Positions 56,206-64,000 of a stretch of DNA of 64,000 bases are shown here, one piece after another (the first letter of the stretch is position 1; each line of letters opens with the position of its first letter). A program made the translations under genes and the position numbers. Under the pieces are notes generated by a model that worked only from the letters and a program-made list of their open reading frames with translations, was not told the origin of the DNA and made no database searches. The stretch spans positions 186,001-250,000 of the forward strand of contig NZ_MDET01000023.1 in NCBI RefSeq assembly GCF_002075885.1, read 5' to 3'. This DNA comes from Manganibacter manganicus (GTDB lineage Bacteria > Pseudomonadota > Alphaproteobacteria > Rhizobiales > Rhizobiaceae).

Positions 56206-57054
56206 ATGGATATGAACACGATGGCCCAACGCACCTATTACGCGCCCAAGGGCGGGTTGCCGCCGCAACGCGACCTGATCACCGACCGCGCCGTGTTCAC
56301 AGAGGCCTATGCGGTGATCCCCAGGCGGGAGTTTTCCGATATCGTCACCTCCTGCCTGCCGTTTTGGGAAAAGACGCGGGCCTGGATCATCGCCCGCCCG
56401 CTTTCGGGCTTCGCCGAGACCTTTTCGCAATACATAATGGAAGTGCAGCCGGGCGGCGGCAGCGCCCGGCCGGAAACCGACGCCGGCGCCGAGGGCGTGC
56501 TGTTCGTGGTCGAGGGCGAGGTAACGGTGACGCTGGGCGGCAAGGCGCACAGGCTGGTGCCGGGCGGCTACGCCTTCCTGCCGCCGGCAAGCGGCTGGAG
56601 CCTGCGCAATGAGGGCGCGGCAACGGCGCGCTTCCACTGGATCCGCAAGGCGTATGAGGCCGTCGAGGGGCTGGCTGCGCCGGAACCGATCTTCGCCAAT
56701 GAGAACGACATCGCGCCCAATCCGATGCCCGACACCGATGGCGGCTGGGCAACGACGCGCTTCGTCGATCCGGCCGACCTTCGCCACGACATGCACGTCA
56801 CCATCGTGACGCTGAAGCCGGGCGCGGTGATCCCCTTCCCCGAAACGCATGTCATGGAGCATGGGCTCTATGTGCTGGAGGGCAAGGCGGTCTATCGGCT
56901 CAACCAGGATTGGGTAGAGGTGGAGGCCGGCGACTATATGTGGCTGCGCGCCTTCTGCCCGCAGGCCTGCTATGCCGGCGGCCCCGGCAATTTCCGCTAC
57001 CTGCTCTACAAGGACGTCAACCGCCACGCCAAGCTGGGCGGGTTCGGACGGTGA
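56206..57054 (+). CDS. allE: (S)-ureidoglycine aminohydrolase
   Basis: A 282-residue bicupin that releases ammonia from (S)-ureidoglycine, giving (S)-ureidoglycolate. Features are TYYAPKGGLPPQRDLITDRA at the N-terminus, the cupin motif EGVLFVVEGEVTVTLGG, and the second cupin with ETHVMEHGLYVLEGKAVY and VEVEAGDYMWLRAFCPQAC, including manganese-binding His and Glu residues. The stop overlaps the GTG of the next gene (GTGA). No allantoate amidohydrolase gene, needed to make its substrate, was found in the window. Confidence 0.93.
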   Translation: MDMNTMAQRTYYAPKGGLPPQRDLITDRAVFTEAYAVIPRREFSDIVTSCLPFWEKTRAWIIARPLSGFAETFSQYIMEVQPGGGSARPETDAGAEGVLFVVEGEVTVTLGGKAHRLVPGGYAFLPPASGWSLRNEGAATARFHWIRKAYEAVEGLAAPEPIFANENDIAPNPMPDTDGGWATTRFVDPADLRHDMHVTIVTLKPGAVIPFPETHVMEHGLYVLEGKAVYRLNQDWVEVEAGDYMWLRAFCPQACYAGGPGNFRYLLYKDVNRHAKLGGFGR

Positions 57055-57566
57055 GCGTGTCCGGCATCATCACCGCCCAGCCGCTTACCCGCGAAAGCTT
57101 CGCGCCCTTCGGCGAGGTGATCGACATGGGCGGGGCCAATCACTACCCGATCAATAACGGCAAATGCGAACGTTACCACGAACTCGCAACCGCCGAAGCG
57201 ACCGGGCCGAACGCCCGCGTGCTGATTTCCATGGCGCGCGGCACCCCTTACGAATTTCCGCTGGCGCTTTCGATGGTCGAGCGCCATCCCTTCGGCAGCC
57301 AGGCCTTCATTCCGCTTTCGCCGCGCCCCTTCGTCGTTGTCGTGTGCCCGGACGGGCCTGACGGCCCCGGCACGCCTCAGGCCTTCCTGACCCAGCCCGG
57401 CCAGGGCATCAACTATCCGCGCGGCCGCTGGCATGGCGTACTGACCCCTATCGGCCAGCCACAGGATTTCATCATCGTCGATCGCGGCGGCGACGGTTCC
57501 AATGTCGAGGAATTCTACTTCTCGCACCCCTACGAGATTCATCTGCCGAAGGGAGCTGGCCTTTGA
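57051..57566 (+). CDS. allA: Ureidoglycolate lyase
   Basis: A 171-residue enzyme splitting (S)-ureidoglycolate into glyoxylate and urea. Motifs include AQPLTRESFAPFGEVIDMG, MVERHPFGSQAFIPLSPRPF and GINYPRGRWHGVLTPIGQPQ. GTG at 57051 overlaps the previous stop; GTG 57057 is equally possible. Its own stop overlaps the TTG of the next gene. Together with the preceding genes it completes the route to glyoxylate. Confidence 0.94.
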   Translation: MSVSGIITAQPLTRESFAPFGEVIDMGGANHYPINNGKCERYHELATAEATGPNARVLISMARGTPYEFPLALSMVERHPFGSQAFIPLSPRPFVVVVCPDGPDGPGTPQAFLTQPGQGINYPRGRWHGVLTPIGQPQDFIIVDRGGDGSNVEEFYFSHPYEIHLPKGAGL

Positions 57567-58156
57567 CCGACATCTCGCTGATCGACCGGCTGCTCGACGT
57601 GATCGAATACAACATTGTGCCGATGACGGCGCAGGGCGTTGCCGAGGGCAATAAACTGTTTGGCGCCGCGGTGTTAAGGAAGAATGATCACTCTCTGGTT
57701 CTGGCGGAAACCAACAATGAAACCAACAATCCGCTGTGGCATGGTGAGATGCATTGCCTGAAGCGTTTTTACGAGATGCCCAGGGCCGAGCGCGTCGACA
57801 CGAAAGACGCGATTTTCCTTTCAACGCATGAGCCTTGCTCGCTTTGCCTGTCGGCGATCACCTGGGCCGGCTTCGACAATTTCTACTATCTGTTCAGCCA
57901 TGAGGATTCGCGCGACAGTTTTGCGATTCCGCACGATTTGAGAATCCTGAAAGAGGTTTTCACCCTCGACCCCGGCGGCTACAATGCCGAAAACGCCTAT
58001 TGGAAAAGCTACTCCATTCGCAGGCTGGTGCGTGAATTGCCGGAAGCCGAACGCGCGCGTCTGGAGGCCAGAATCGGCGCAATTTCAGTGCTTTACGACG
58101 CGATGTCGGATATCTACCAGGCCGGCAAGGCCGACAACGACATCCCGCTGAACTGA
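57563..58156 (+). CDS. Cytidine-deaminase-fold (nucleoside/base deaminase-like) protein
   Basis: A 197-residue zinc deaminase-fold protein. The zinc/catalytic residues are visible as NPLWHGEMHCLKRF (H-x-E) and STHEPCSLCLSAITWAG (P-C-x2-C). The C-terminal half (about 100 to 197) is longer than in ordinary cytidine or guanine deaminases and unlike them. It starts with TTG overlapping the allA stop (57563-57566), so it is part of the ureide operon. The substrate is unknown; a purine-related base or ureide is suggested by the context only. Confidence 0.8.
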   Translation: MTDISLIDRLLDVIEYNIVPMTAQGVAEGNKLFGAAVLRKNDHSLVLAETNNETNNPLWHGEMHCLKRFYEMPRAERVDTKDAIFLSTHEPCSLCLSAITWAGFDNFYYLFSHEDSRDSFAIPHDLRILKEVFTLDPGGYNAENAYWKSYSIRRLVRELPEAERARLEARIGAISVLYDAMSDIYQAGKADNDIPLN

Positions 58157-58411
58157 ACCGCCAATCGGGTGGCGCGGTTGCGAATCGCTTCCCAACGGCG
58201 CTAGAAGCAGCCCGAAGCAGGATTTTTGCCCTGTGCAACAATGCCGAAATCACCGGCATCCCCGCCGCCCACGGAGCGGCAACATGCGTTTTACGCCACA
58301 TCATGTCGCATTGGGCCTTGCGTTGGGCTTTGGCTTACGATCATTATTGAGCCAATAATCAACAAAAAATGCGGCCTTCGTGTCGTACCGCCAGAGTGAG
58401 GAGCAAAAACA

Positions 58412-60001
58412 ATGTCTAAAGAACTGGAATTCCTGAGCCGCCATGTCGCCAGCGGCAAGCTCAACCGTCGCGATTTCCTTGGCCGCGCCGCCGCACTTGG
58501 TGTCGGCGCCGCTTTCGCCAACACCATGCTTGCCGATGCGGCCAAGGCGGCAGGTCCGGTCAAGGGCGGAACGCTGAAAGCCGGCCTGCAAGGCGGTGAA
58601 TCCTCCAATGTTCTCGATCCGGCGCTTAACCTCAGCCAGGTCAATTTCAGCTTCGGCAAATGCTGGGGCGAGCTTCTGGTGGAACTGAAGCCGGACGGCA
58701 GCCTCGAACAGCGCATTGCCGAGGAGATCGGCTCGTCGCCGGACGCCAAGACCTGGACGATGAAAATCCGCAAGGACATCGAATTCCATGACGGCAAGAC
58801 CGTGAAGCCCGAAGATGTCGTGGCGACGCTGGAACGCCACAGCGACGCCAAGTCGAAATCGGCCGCGCTCGGCATTCTCCAGGGTATCGAGACGATGAAG
58901 GTGGACGGCGATAATGTCGTCATCGGCCTGAAAGACGCCAATGCCGACTTCCCCTATCTGATGGCCGATTATCACCTCGTCATCCAGCCGAATGGTGGCA
59001 AGGACGATCCGAATGCCGGCATCAGCGCCGGCCCCTACAAGGTGACGATCAACGAGCCGGGCGTGCGCTATGGTGGCGAGAAGTTCAAGAATTATTGGCA
59101 GGGCGATAAGCTCGGCCATGCCGATCAGGTGCTGATCCTGGTCATCAACGACGCCACGGCGCGCACGGCGGCTCTGCAAAGCGGCCAAGTCAACATGATC
59201 AACCGCGTCGAGCCGAAGATCGTCGATCTGGTGAAGCGGATTTCGGGTGTCACCATCCAGAACGTGTCGGGACGCGGCTTTTATCCGTTCAACATGTTCT
59301 GCGACACGGCGCCCTTCGACAATAATGACCTGCGCATGGCGCTCAAGCTCGCCATGGATCGCGAGGAGATGCTGCAAACGATCCTGCGCGGCTACGGTTC
59401 GGTGGGCAACGACTTCCCGATCAACGAGGCCTATCCGCTGTTTCCCGCCGATATCGAACAGCGCAAATTCGATCCCGAAAAGGCGGCGGAGCTATACAAA
59501 AAATCCGGCCATAGCGGCTCGATCCTTCTCAGGACTTCCGATGTCGCCTTTCCGGGCGCGGTCGATGCCGCCCAGCTTTACCAGCAGAGCTGCGCCAAGG
59601 CCGGCATCACCATCCAGGTGGAGCGCGAGCCGGGTGACGGCTACTGGTCGGAAGTGTGGAACAAGAAGCCGTTCTCGCTCTCCTATTGGGGTGGCCGCGC
59701 GACCCAGGACCAGATGTATTCGACCGCCTATGTTTCCAGCGCGGACTGGAACGACACACGCTGGAAGCGGCCGGAATTCGACAAGATGGTCATCGCGGCG
59801 CGCGGCGAACTCGATGAAGACAAGCGCAAGAAGATGTATCATGACATCGCCATGGTCATGCGTGACGAAGGCGGGCTGATCGTACCCTTCTTCAATCAGT
59901 ATATCGACGCCAGCGGCAAGGGTGTCGAAGGCTGGGTCAACAATCCCGCTCAGGAAATGTGCGGCGGCTATGCGCTGGCCATGTGCTGGCTCGCGGCTTG
60001 A
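58412..60001 (+). CDS. ABC transporter substrate-binding protein, peptide/nickel (family 5) type
   Basis: A 529-residue periplasmic binding protein. It carries a twin-arginine-type signal (KLNRRDFLGRAAALGVGAAF, cleavage after about residue 45) and family-5 blocks: GGTLKAGLQGGESSNVLDPA, FHDGKTVKPEDVVATLERH, and YPFNMFCDTAPFDNNDLRMA with ALKLAMDREEML. It starts the operon SBP-permease-permease-ATPase. The ligand (peptide, opine, phospho-compound?) is unknown. The upstream 255-base gap has no recognised feature. Confidence 0.92.
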   Translation: MSKELEFLSRHVASGKLNRRDFLGRAAALGVGAAFANTMLADAAKAAGPVKGGTLKAGLQGGESSNVLDPALNLSQVNFSFGKCWGELLVELKPDGSLEQRIAEEIGSSPDAKTWTMKIRKDIEFHDGKTVKPEDVVATLERHSDAKSKSAALGILQGIETMKVDGDNVVIGLKDANADFPYLMADYHLVIQPNGGKDDPNAGISAGPYKVTINEPGVRYGGEKFKNYWQGDKLGHADQVLILVINDATARTAALQSGQVNMINRVEPKIVDLVKRISGVTIQNVSGRGFYPFNMFCDTAPFDNNDLRMALKLAMDREEMLQTILRGYGSVGNDFPINEAYPLFPADIEQRKFDPEKAAELYKKSGHSGSILLRTSDVAFPGAVDAAQLYQQSCAKAGITIQVEREPGDGYWSEVWNKKPFSLSYWGGRATQDQMYSTAYVSSADWNDTRWKRPEFDKMVIAARGELDEDKRKKMYHDIAMVMRDEGGLIVPFFNQYIDASGKGVEGWVNNPAQEMCGGYALAMCWLAA

Positions 60002-60016
60002 TCCGGCAGTGAGCGC

Positions 60017-60976
60017 ATGGGTTCACCTGTCCTGAAACTGGTCGCCCAGCGCGTTGCGCTGGGCGTCCTGCTCCTCTTTGCGGTATCTGTGCTGATCTTC
60101 GCCGGCACGCAAATCCTGCCGGGCGACGTTGCTCAATCCATTCTCGGACAGGCTGCGACACCGCAGGCGCTGGCCAATCTGCGCGCCCAGCTGGGGCTGA
60201 ACGACCCCGCCTATGTGCGCTATTTCCGCTGGCTTGCCGGCCTGCTGCATGGCGATCTGGGCCACGCGCTGTCGAATGGCCAGGATATCGCCACATCGGT
60301 CGGCGACCGCCTGAAGAATACGCTTTTCCTCGCTTTCTGGGCGGCCATCGTGGCAGTGCCTCTGGCCATCACGCTCGGTCTGATCGCCGTGCGTCACAAG
60401 GATGGCTTCATCGACAAGCTGATCTCGGCCACCACGCTGGCGACGATCTCGCTGCCGGAATTCTTCATCGGCTATGTGCTGATCTATTACGTCGCCGTCT
60501 ATCTGCAATGGTTCCCCAGCGTGTCGACCGTTTATGACGGCATGTCCTTCGCCGACCGCATGAGGGCGATCGCGCTGCCGGCCACGACGCTGACGCTGGT
60601 GGTGCTCGCGCACATGATGCGCATGACGCGCGCCGCAATCCTCAACGTCATGCAGTCGGCCTATATCGAGACGGCGGAACTCAAGGGACTTTCCCCGTTC
60701 GAGATCATCCGCCGCCATGCCTTCCCGAACGCCATCGCGCCCATCGTCAATGTCGTCATGCTGAACCTCGCCTATCTGGTGGTCGGCGTCGTGGTGGTCG
60801 AGGTCATCTTCGTCTATCCCGGCATGGGGCAATATCTGGTCGATCACGTCGCCAAGCGCGACATACCAGTGGTGCAGGCCTGCGGCATCATCTTCGCGGC
60901 CGTCTATATCTGCCTGAACATCATCGCCGATATCGCCTCCATCCTGTCCAATCCACGCTTGAGGCACCCGAAATGA
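60017..60976 (+). CDS. ABC transporter permease, DppB-like
   Basis: A 319-residue inner-membrane permease with about six helices. It has the DppB-type N-terminus (LVAQRVALGVLLLFAVSVLI), the motif LNDPAYVRYFRWLAGLLHGDLG, and the cytoplasmic EAA-type loop TAELKGLSPFEIIRRHAFPN in the C-terminal half. It starts 15 bases after the binding protein gene. Its stop overlaps the next start by 4 bases (ATGA). Confidence 0.92.
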   Translation: MGSPVLKLVAQRVALGVLLLFAVSVLIFAGTQILPGDVAQSILGQAATPQALANLRAQLGLNDPAYVRYFRWLAGLLHGDLGHALSNGQDIATSVGDRLKNTLFLAFWAAIVAVPLAITLGLIAVRHKDGFIDKLISATTLATISLPEFFIGYVLIYYVAVYLQWFPSVSTVYDGMSFADRMRAIALPATTLTLVVLAHMMRMTRAAILNVMQSAYIETAELKGLSPFEIIRRHAFPNAIAPIVNVVMLNLAYLVVGVVVVEVIFVYPGMGQYLVDHVAKRDIPVVQACGIIFAAVYICLNIIADIASILSNPRLRHPK

Positions 60977-61827
60977 GCGCAGCGTCGGAAAGCAGAAGTT
61001 TCAGGTTCCCCCGCATCCCGATAAGCGCCTGGATCGGGCTCATCGTCAGCGGCCTTTTCCTGTTCGCGGCTATTTTCGCGCCATGGGTGGCGCCGTTCGG
61101 CAACGCCCAGATCGTCGGCGACGTGTGGGAACCGATCTCCGGCGCGCATTGGCTGGGCACCGACAATCTCGGCCGCGACCTGCTGTCGCGAATGATCTTC
61201 GGCGCACGCACCACCATCACCATTGCCGCGGCTGCCACCGTCCTGTCTTTCGGATTGGGCTCGGTGCTCGGCTTCACGGCGGCGGTGATCGGCGGCTGGT
61301 TCGATCAGCTTCTGTCGCGCGGCGTCGATCTTCTCATGTCGATCCCGACGCTGATCTTCGCGCTGGTCGTGCTGTCCGTGCTGCCCGGCACGATGCTGAT
61401 CCTGATCCTGGTGATGGGCATTCTCGATGCCACCCGCGTCTATCGCCTCGCCCGCGCCGTCGCTGTCGACATCAATGTCATGGACTTCGTCGAGGCGGCG
61501 AAACTGCGCGGCGAAGGCCGAATCTGGGTGATCTTCCGCGAGATCCTGCCCAATGCGCTGTCGCCGCTGGTCGCAGAACTTGGCCTGCGCTTCATCTTCG
61601 CGGTGCTGTTTTTATCGGCGCTGTCCTTCCTCGGCCTTGGCGTCCAGCCACCGGCCGCCGACTGGGGCGCAATGGTGAAGGAAAACAAGGAAGGCATCGT
61701 GTTCGGCATCCCGGCCGCCCTCATACCGGCCGCCGCCATCTCGATCCTGGCCATTTCGGTCAACCTCGTCGCCGATTGGGTGCTGAACCGCACGAGCGAC
61801 CTCAAGGGAGGCCGTGGCAATGGCTAG
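60973..61827 (+). CDS. ABC transporter permease, DppC-like
   Basis: A 284-residue permease with about six helices. It has the DppC pattern: ISAWIGLIVSGLFLFAAIFA, HWLGTDNLGRDLLSRMIFGA, and the EAA loop around VEAAKLRGEGRIWVIFREIL. It pairs with the preceding DppB-like protein. Its end overlaps the ATPase gene start by 8 bases. Confidence 0.92.
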   Translation: MSAASESRSFRFPRIPISAWIGLIVSGLFLFAAIFAPWVAPFGNAQIVGDVWEPISGAHWLGTDNLGRDLLSRMIFGARTTITIAAAATVLSFGLGSVLGFTAAVIGGWFDQLLSRGVDLLMSIPTLIFALVVLSVLPGTMLILILVMGILDATRVYRLARAVAVDINVMDFVEAAKLRGEGRIWVIFREILPNALSPLVAELGLRFIFAVLFLSALSFLGLGVQPPAADWGAMVKENKEGIVFGIPAALIPAAAISILAISVNLVADWVLNRTSDLKGGRGNG

Positions 61828-63481
61828 AACAGAGGGCAAGACCAGCAAGACCGGCAAGCTGCTCGAAATCCACAATTTGCGCATCGAGGCGACGGTCTAT
61901 CCCCCCGGCGGCGACCCTGAAAACGTCGTCATCGTCGATGACGTCTCATTGACGCTCGAGCCGGGCAAGGTGCTCGGCCTGATTGGCGAATCGGGCGCCG
62001 GCAAATCGACCGTCGGGCTGTCCTCGATGGGCTATGGCCGTGGCGGCGTGCGCATTACCGGCGGCAAGGTCATACTCAACGGCCGCGACATCCTCAAGGA
62101 CCGCCCCGGCCTGCGCAAGCTGCGCGGCAACGAGGTCTGCTATGTCGCGCAATCGGCGGCGGCGGCCTTCAACCCGGCGCACCGGCTGATGCGGCAGGTG
62201 GTGGAAGCCTCGGTCAAGCATGGCGTCTGCAGCCGTGCCGAGGCCGAGCGGCGCGCGGTGGCGCTCTTCCGCGAACTCAGCCTGCCCGACCCCGAGCATA
62301 TCGGCGAGCGGTTTCCCCATCAGGTCTCCGGCGGGCAATTGCAGCGCGTGATGACGGCGATGGCGCTGTGCTCGCAACCCGATCTCATCGTCTTCGACGA
62401 GCCGACCACGGCGCTCGACGTCACCACGCAGATTGATGTGCTGGCGGCGATCAAGAAGGCGATCCGCGATACCGGAGTCGCCGCGCTCTACATCACCCAT
62501 GATCTTGCCGTCGTCGCCCAGGTTTCGGACGACATCATGGTGCTGCGCCATGGCAAGAAGGTAGAATATGGCGCCACCCAGCAGATCATCGGCGAGCCAA
62601 AAGAGGAATACACCCGCGCCCTGGTTTCCGTGCACCACATCGCGCATGAGGAAAAAAAGCCGGCACCGCAGCCTCTGCTTTTGGTCAAGAACGTCACCGC
62701 GTCTTATGGCGGCGGCACGGTCAAGGTGCTGAAGAACGTCTCGGTCGACATCAACGCCGGCCAGACCTTGGCCGTGGTCGGCGAATCCGGCTCCGGTAAA
62801 TCGACTCTGGCGCGCGCCATTACCGGGCTTCTGCCGCCGTCGGAAGGCTCCATCAGCTTCGAAGGGCGCACCCTGCCGCCACGTCTTGCCGGGCGAAGCA
62901 AGGAAGACCTGCGCCAGTTGCAGATGATCTACCAGATGGCCGACGTGGCGATGAACCCGCGCCAGACGGTGGGCACGATCATCGGGCGTCCGCTACAATT
63001 CTATTTCGGCATGCGCGGCAGGGAACGCAAGGAACGGGTGCTCGAACTGCTCGACAAGATCGAGATGGGCAAGGGCTTCCTCGACCGCTATCCGGCCGAG
63101 CTTTCAGGCGGCCAGAAGCAGCGCGTGTGCATCGCCCGCTCGCTCGCCGCCAAGCCGAAGCTGATCATATGCGACGAGGTGACGTCGGCGCTCGATCCGC
63201 TGGTGGCCAACGGCATATTGAAGCTTCTTCTGGAACTGCAGAAGGAAGAGAACGTCGCCTATCTGTTCATCACGCACGATCTCGCCACGGTGAAGTCGAT
63301 CGCCGATTCGATCGCGGTGATGTATCGCGGCGAAGTGGTGCGCTACGGTCCCAAGAGCGAGGTGCTCAAACCGCCTTTCGACGCCTATACCGACCTTCTT
63401 CTGTCTTCCGTGCCGCAAATGCAGGTCGGCTGGCTGGAAAAGGCCATTTCCGGACGGCGCATGGAAGCTGCGGGGAATTAG
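61820..63481 (+). CDS. Fused double ABC ATPase (DppD-DppF type)
   Basis: A 553-residue protein with two ABC ATPase domains in one chain. Domain 1: Walker A GLIGESGAGKSTVGL, signature VSGGQLQRVMTAMAL, Walker B LIVFDEPTTALDVTT. Domain 2 (from about residue 295): Walker A VVGESGSGKSTLARA, signature LSGGQKQRVCIARSLA, Walker B LIICDEVTSALDPL. It powers the two permeases before it. The ATG at 61820 has GGGAGG 8 bases upstream. The second Walker B has Val in place of the usual Pro after DE. Confidence 0.92.
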   Translation: MARTEGKTSKTGKLLEIHNLRIEATVYPPGGDPENVVIVDDVSLTLEPGKVLGLIGESGAGKSTVGLSSMGYGRGGVRITGGKVILNGRDILKDRPGLRKLRGNEVCYVAQSAAAAFNPAHRLMRQVVEASVKHGVCSRAEAERRAVALFRELSLPDPEHIGERFPHQVSGGQLQRVMTAMALCSQPDLIVFDEPTTALDVTTQIDVLAAIKKAIRDTGVAALYITHDLAVVAQVSDDIMVLRHGKKVEYGATQQIIGEPKEEYTRALVSVHHIAHEEKKPAPQPLLLVKNVTASYGGGTVKVLKNVSVDINAGQTLAVVGESGSGKSTLARAITGLLPPSEGSISFEGRTLPPRLAGRSKEDLRQLQMIYQMADVAMNPRQTVGTIIGRPLQFYFGMRGRERKERVLELLDKIEMGKGFLDRYPAELSGGQKQRVCIARSLAAKPKLIICDEVTSALDPLVANGILKLLLELQKEENVAYLFITHDLATVKSIADSIAVMYRGEVVRYGPKSEVLKPPFDAYTDLLLSSVPQMQVGWLEKAISGRRMEAAGN

Positions 63482-63511
63482 ATTCTTCGGCCCAACCATT
63501 GAGGTCCGCCG

Positions 63512-63919
63512 ATGGCATTGAACAGCAAACTCCTGCTCATCGTTCTGGACGGCGTGCCGTGGCGCAACTGGCGGCGGCTGTTCGGCAATCTCGAAGGCTG
63601 GGTGCAATCCGGCGAAGCGCAGGTATGGAAGATGCGTTCGGTGCTGCCGTCCACTTCTGCCTGCTGCTATGTCTCGATCCATACCGGCGTGTCGCCACAG
63701 GTGCATGGCATCCGCTCCAACGAGGAGCGCTTCCGCGTCGAACAGCCGGACCTGTTTTCTGAAATCTCGAAGGCCGGCGGCGTAACCGGCGCGGTGACCC
63801 ATTCCTACTGGTCGGAATTCTTCAACCACTACCGAAAAGTGAAATCTGTCTATTTTCTCGGTTCCAATTCCCATAGGAATCAAGTGGTCTGGCGGTTGGC
63901 ACTCATGGGCACTTGTTGA
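63512..63919 (+). pseudogene. Alkaline-phosphatase-superfamily gene, 3'-truncated
   Basis: The first about 108 codons encode the start of a nucleotide-pyrophosphatase/phosphodiesterase-like protein of the alkaline phosphatase superfamily: LLLIVLDGVPWRNWRRLFG (metal-binding Asp), VLPSTSACCYVSIHTGVSPQ (nucleophile Ser/Thr region), THSYWSEFFNHY. Family homology stops at about 63832, where related proteins continue for some 200 residues, and the frame then ends in unrelated codons at 63919. It is probably disrupted by an inserted element, and is downstream of the ABC importer. Confidence 0.7.
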
Positions 63920-64000
63920 CACCTACGGCGTTTTGTTGGAAGACTCCCAACACATTTTGAAAGGACTCTCCCAACATGCTAACAGAACGTGATTGCCGAA
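63833..64000 (+). mobile_element. Candidate end of an insertion sequence
   Basis: From the point where the phosphatase homology is lost, sequence composition becomes AT-richer. It contains the imperfect direct repeats GACTCCCAACA (63942-63952) and GACTCTCCCAACA (63964-63976), then an ATG (63976) opening a frame MLTERDCR that runs off the window. This fits the left end of an IS, possibly IS21-like, with its transposase. The family is not certain. Confidence 0.45.
63976..64000 (+). CDS. Partial frame, possible transposase start
   Basis: Only eight codons are present (MLTERDCR) before the window ends. The position about 140 bases from the inferred element boundary fits a transposase gene. No identity can be proven. 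Confidence 0.25.

Overview
The window looks like a chromosomal segment of an alphaproteobacterium of the order Hyphomicrobiales (Rhizobiales), most likely Phyllobacteriaceae (Mesorhizobium/Aminobacter-like). Reasons: it is GC-rich; hrcA and rph are divergent, followed by rdgB-hemW-rsmI-yraN; the pyridine nucleotide transhydrogenase is split into alpha-1/alpha-2/beta with a small aa3-type COX subunit IV-like gene in front; GTG, TTG and apparently CTG starts occur; and a rhizobial-type CCTCA..TGAGG intergenic palindrome is present. The genus is an inference. No rRNA, tRNA, CRISPR array or prophage was recognised.

Layout. 1-5.9 kb: housekeeping block (hrcA; rph, a VOC protein, rdgB, hemW, rsmI, yraN, DUF3297). 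5.9-8.3 kb: acylphosphatase/P450 pair and a flavin reductase. 8.4-12.6 kb: gyrB, then divergent efp and epmA. 12.7-16.4 kb: pntB-pntA2-pntA1, COX IV-like protein and DUF3096. 16.5-19.9 kb: a FeeM-like N-acyl amino acid synthase and a membrane GGDEF-EAL protein. 20-25.7 kb: fused indolepyruvate ferredoxin oxidoreductase, a lipoprotein, and a CGNR regulator divergent from an orphan LivH-type permease with an inverted repeat between them. 26-28 kb: DUF1236 protein, a cluster of hairpins and a periplasmic sugar dehydrogenase. 28-32.6 kb: TRAP transporter dctQM convergent with dctP, plus a PtsN-like EIIA protein. 33-37.7 kb: a C26 amidotransferase, a 2-hydroxyacid dehydrogenase, a LacI regulator (probably CTG-initiated), a DMT exporter and a MarR regulator. 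38-43 kb: CobW-family metallochaperone with a WD40 partner, a class III aminotransferase with a glutamine-synthetase-like ligase, and a remnant of a uracil-DNA glycosylase.

43-58 kb is a purine and glyoxylate catabolic region: glycerate kinase, guanine deaminase GuaD, membrane urate oxidase PuuD, a LysR regulator, Dps, XdhA/B/C, UraH, a PuuE-UraD fusion, (S)-ureidoglycine aminohydrolase, ureidoglycolate lyase and a deaminase-fold protein. These convert guanine to xanthine, urate, 5-hydroxyisourate, OHCU and allantoin, and then ureidoglycine to glyoxylate. Allantoate amidohydrolase is not in the window. Glyoxylate could be drained by the 2-hydroxyacid dehydrogenase and glycerate kinase.

58.4-63.5 kb is a complete peptide-type ABC importer (binding protein, two permeases, one fused double ATPase). 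It is followed by an alkaline-phosphatase-family gene that breaks off at about 63835, where what looks like the end of an insertion sequence begins and runs off the window.

Most functions are read from motifs and gene order; starts were chosen from Shine-Dalgarno (SD) sequences and family N-termini where possible.
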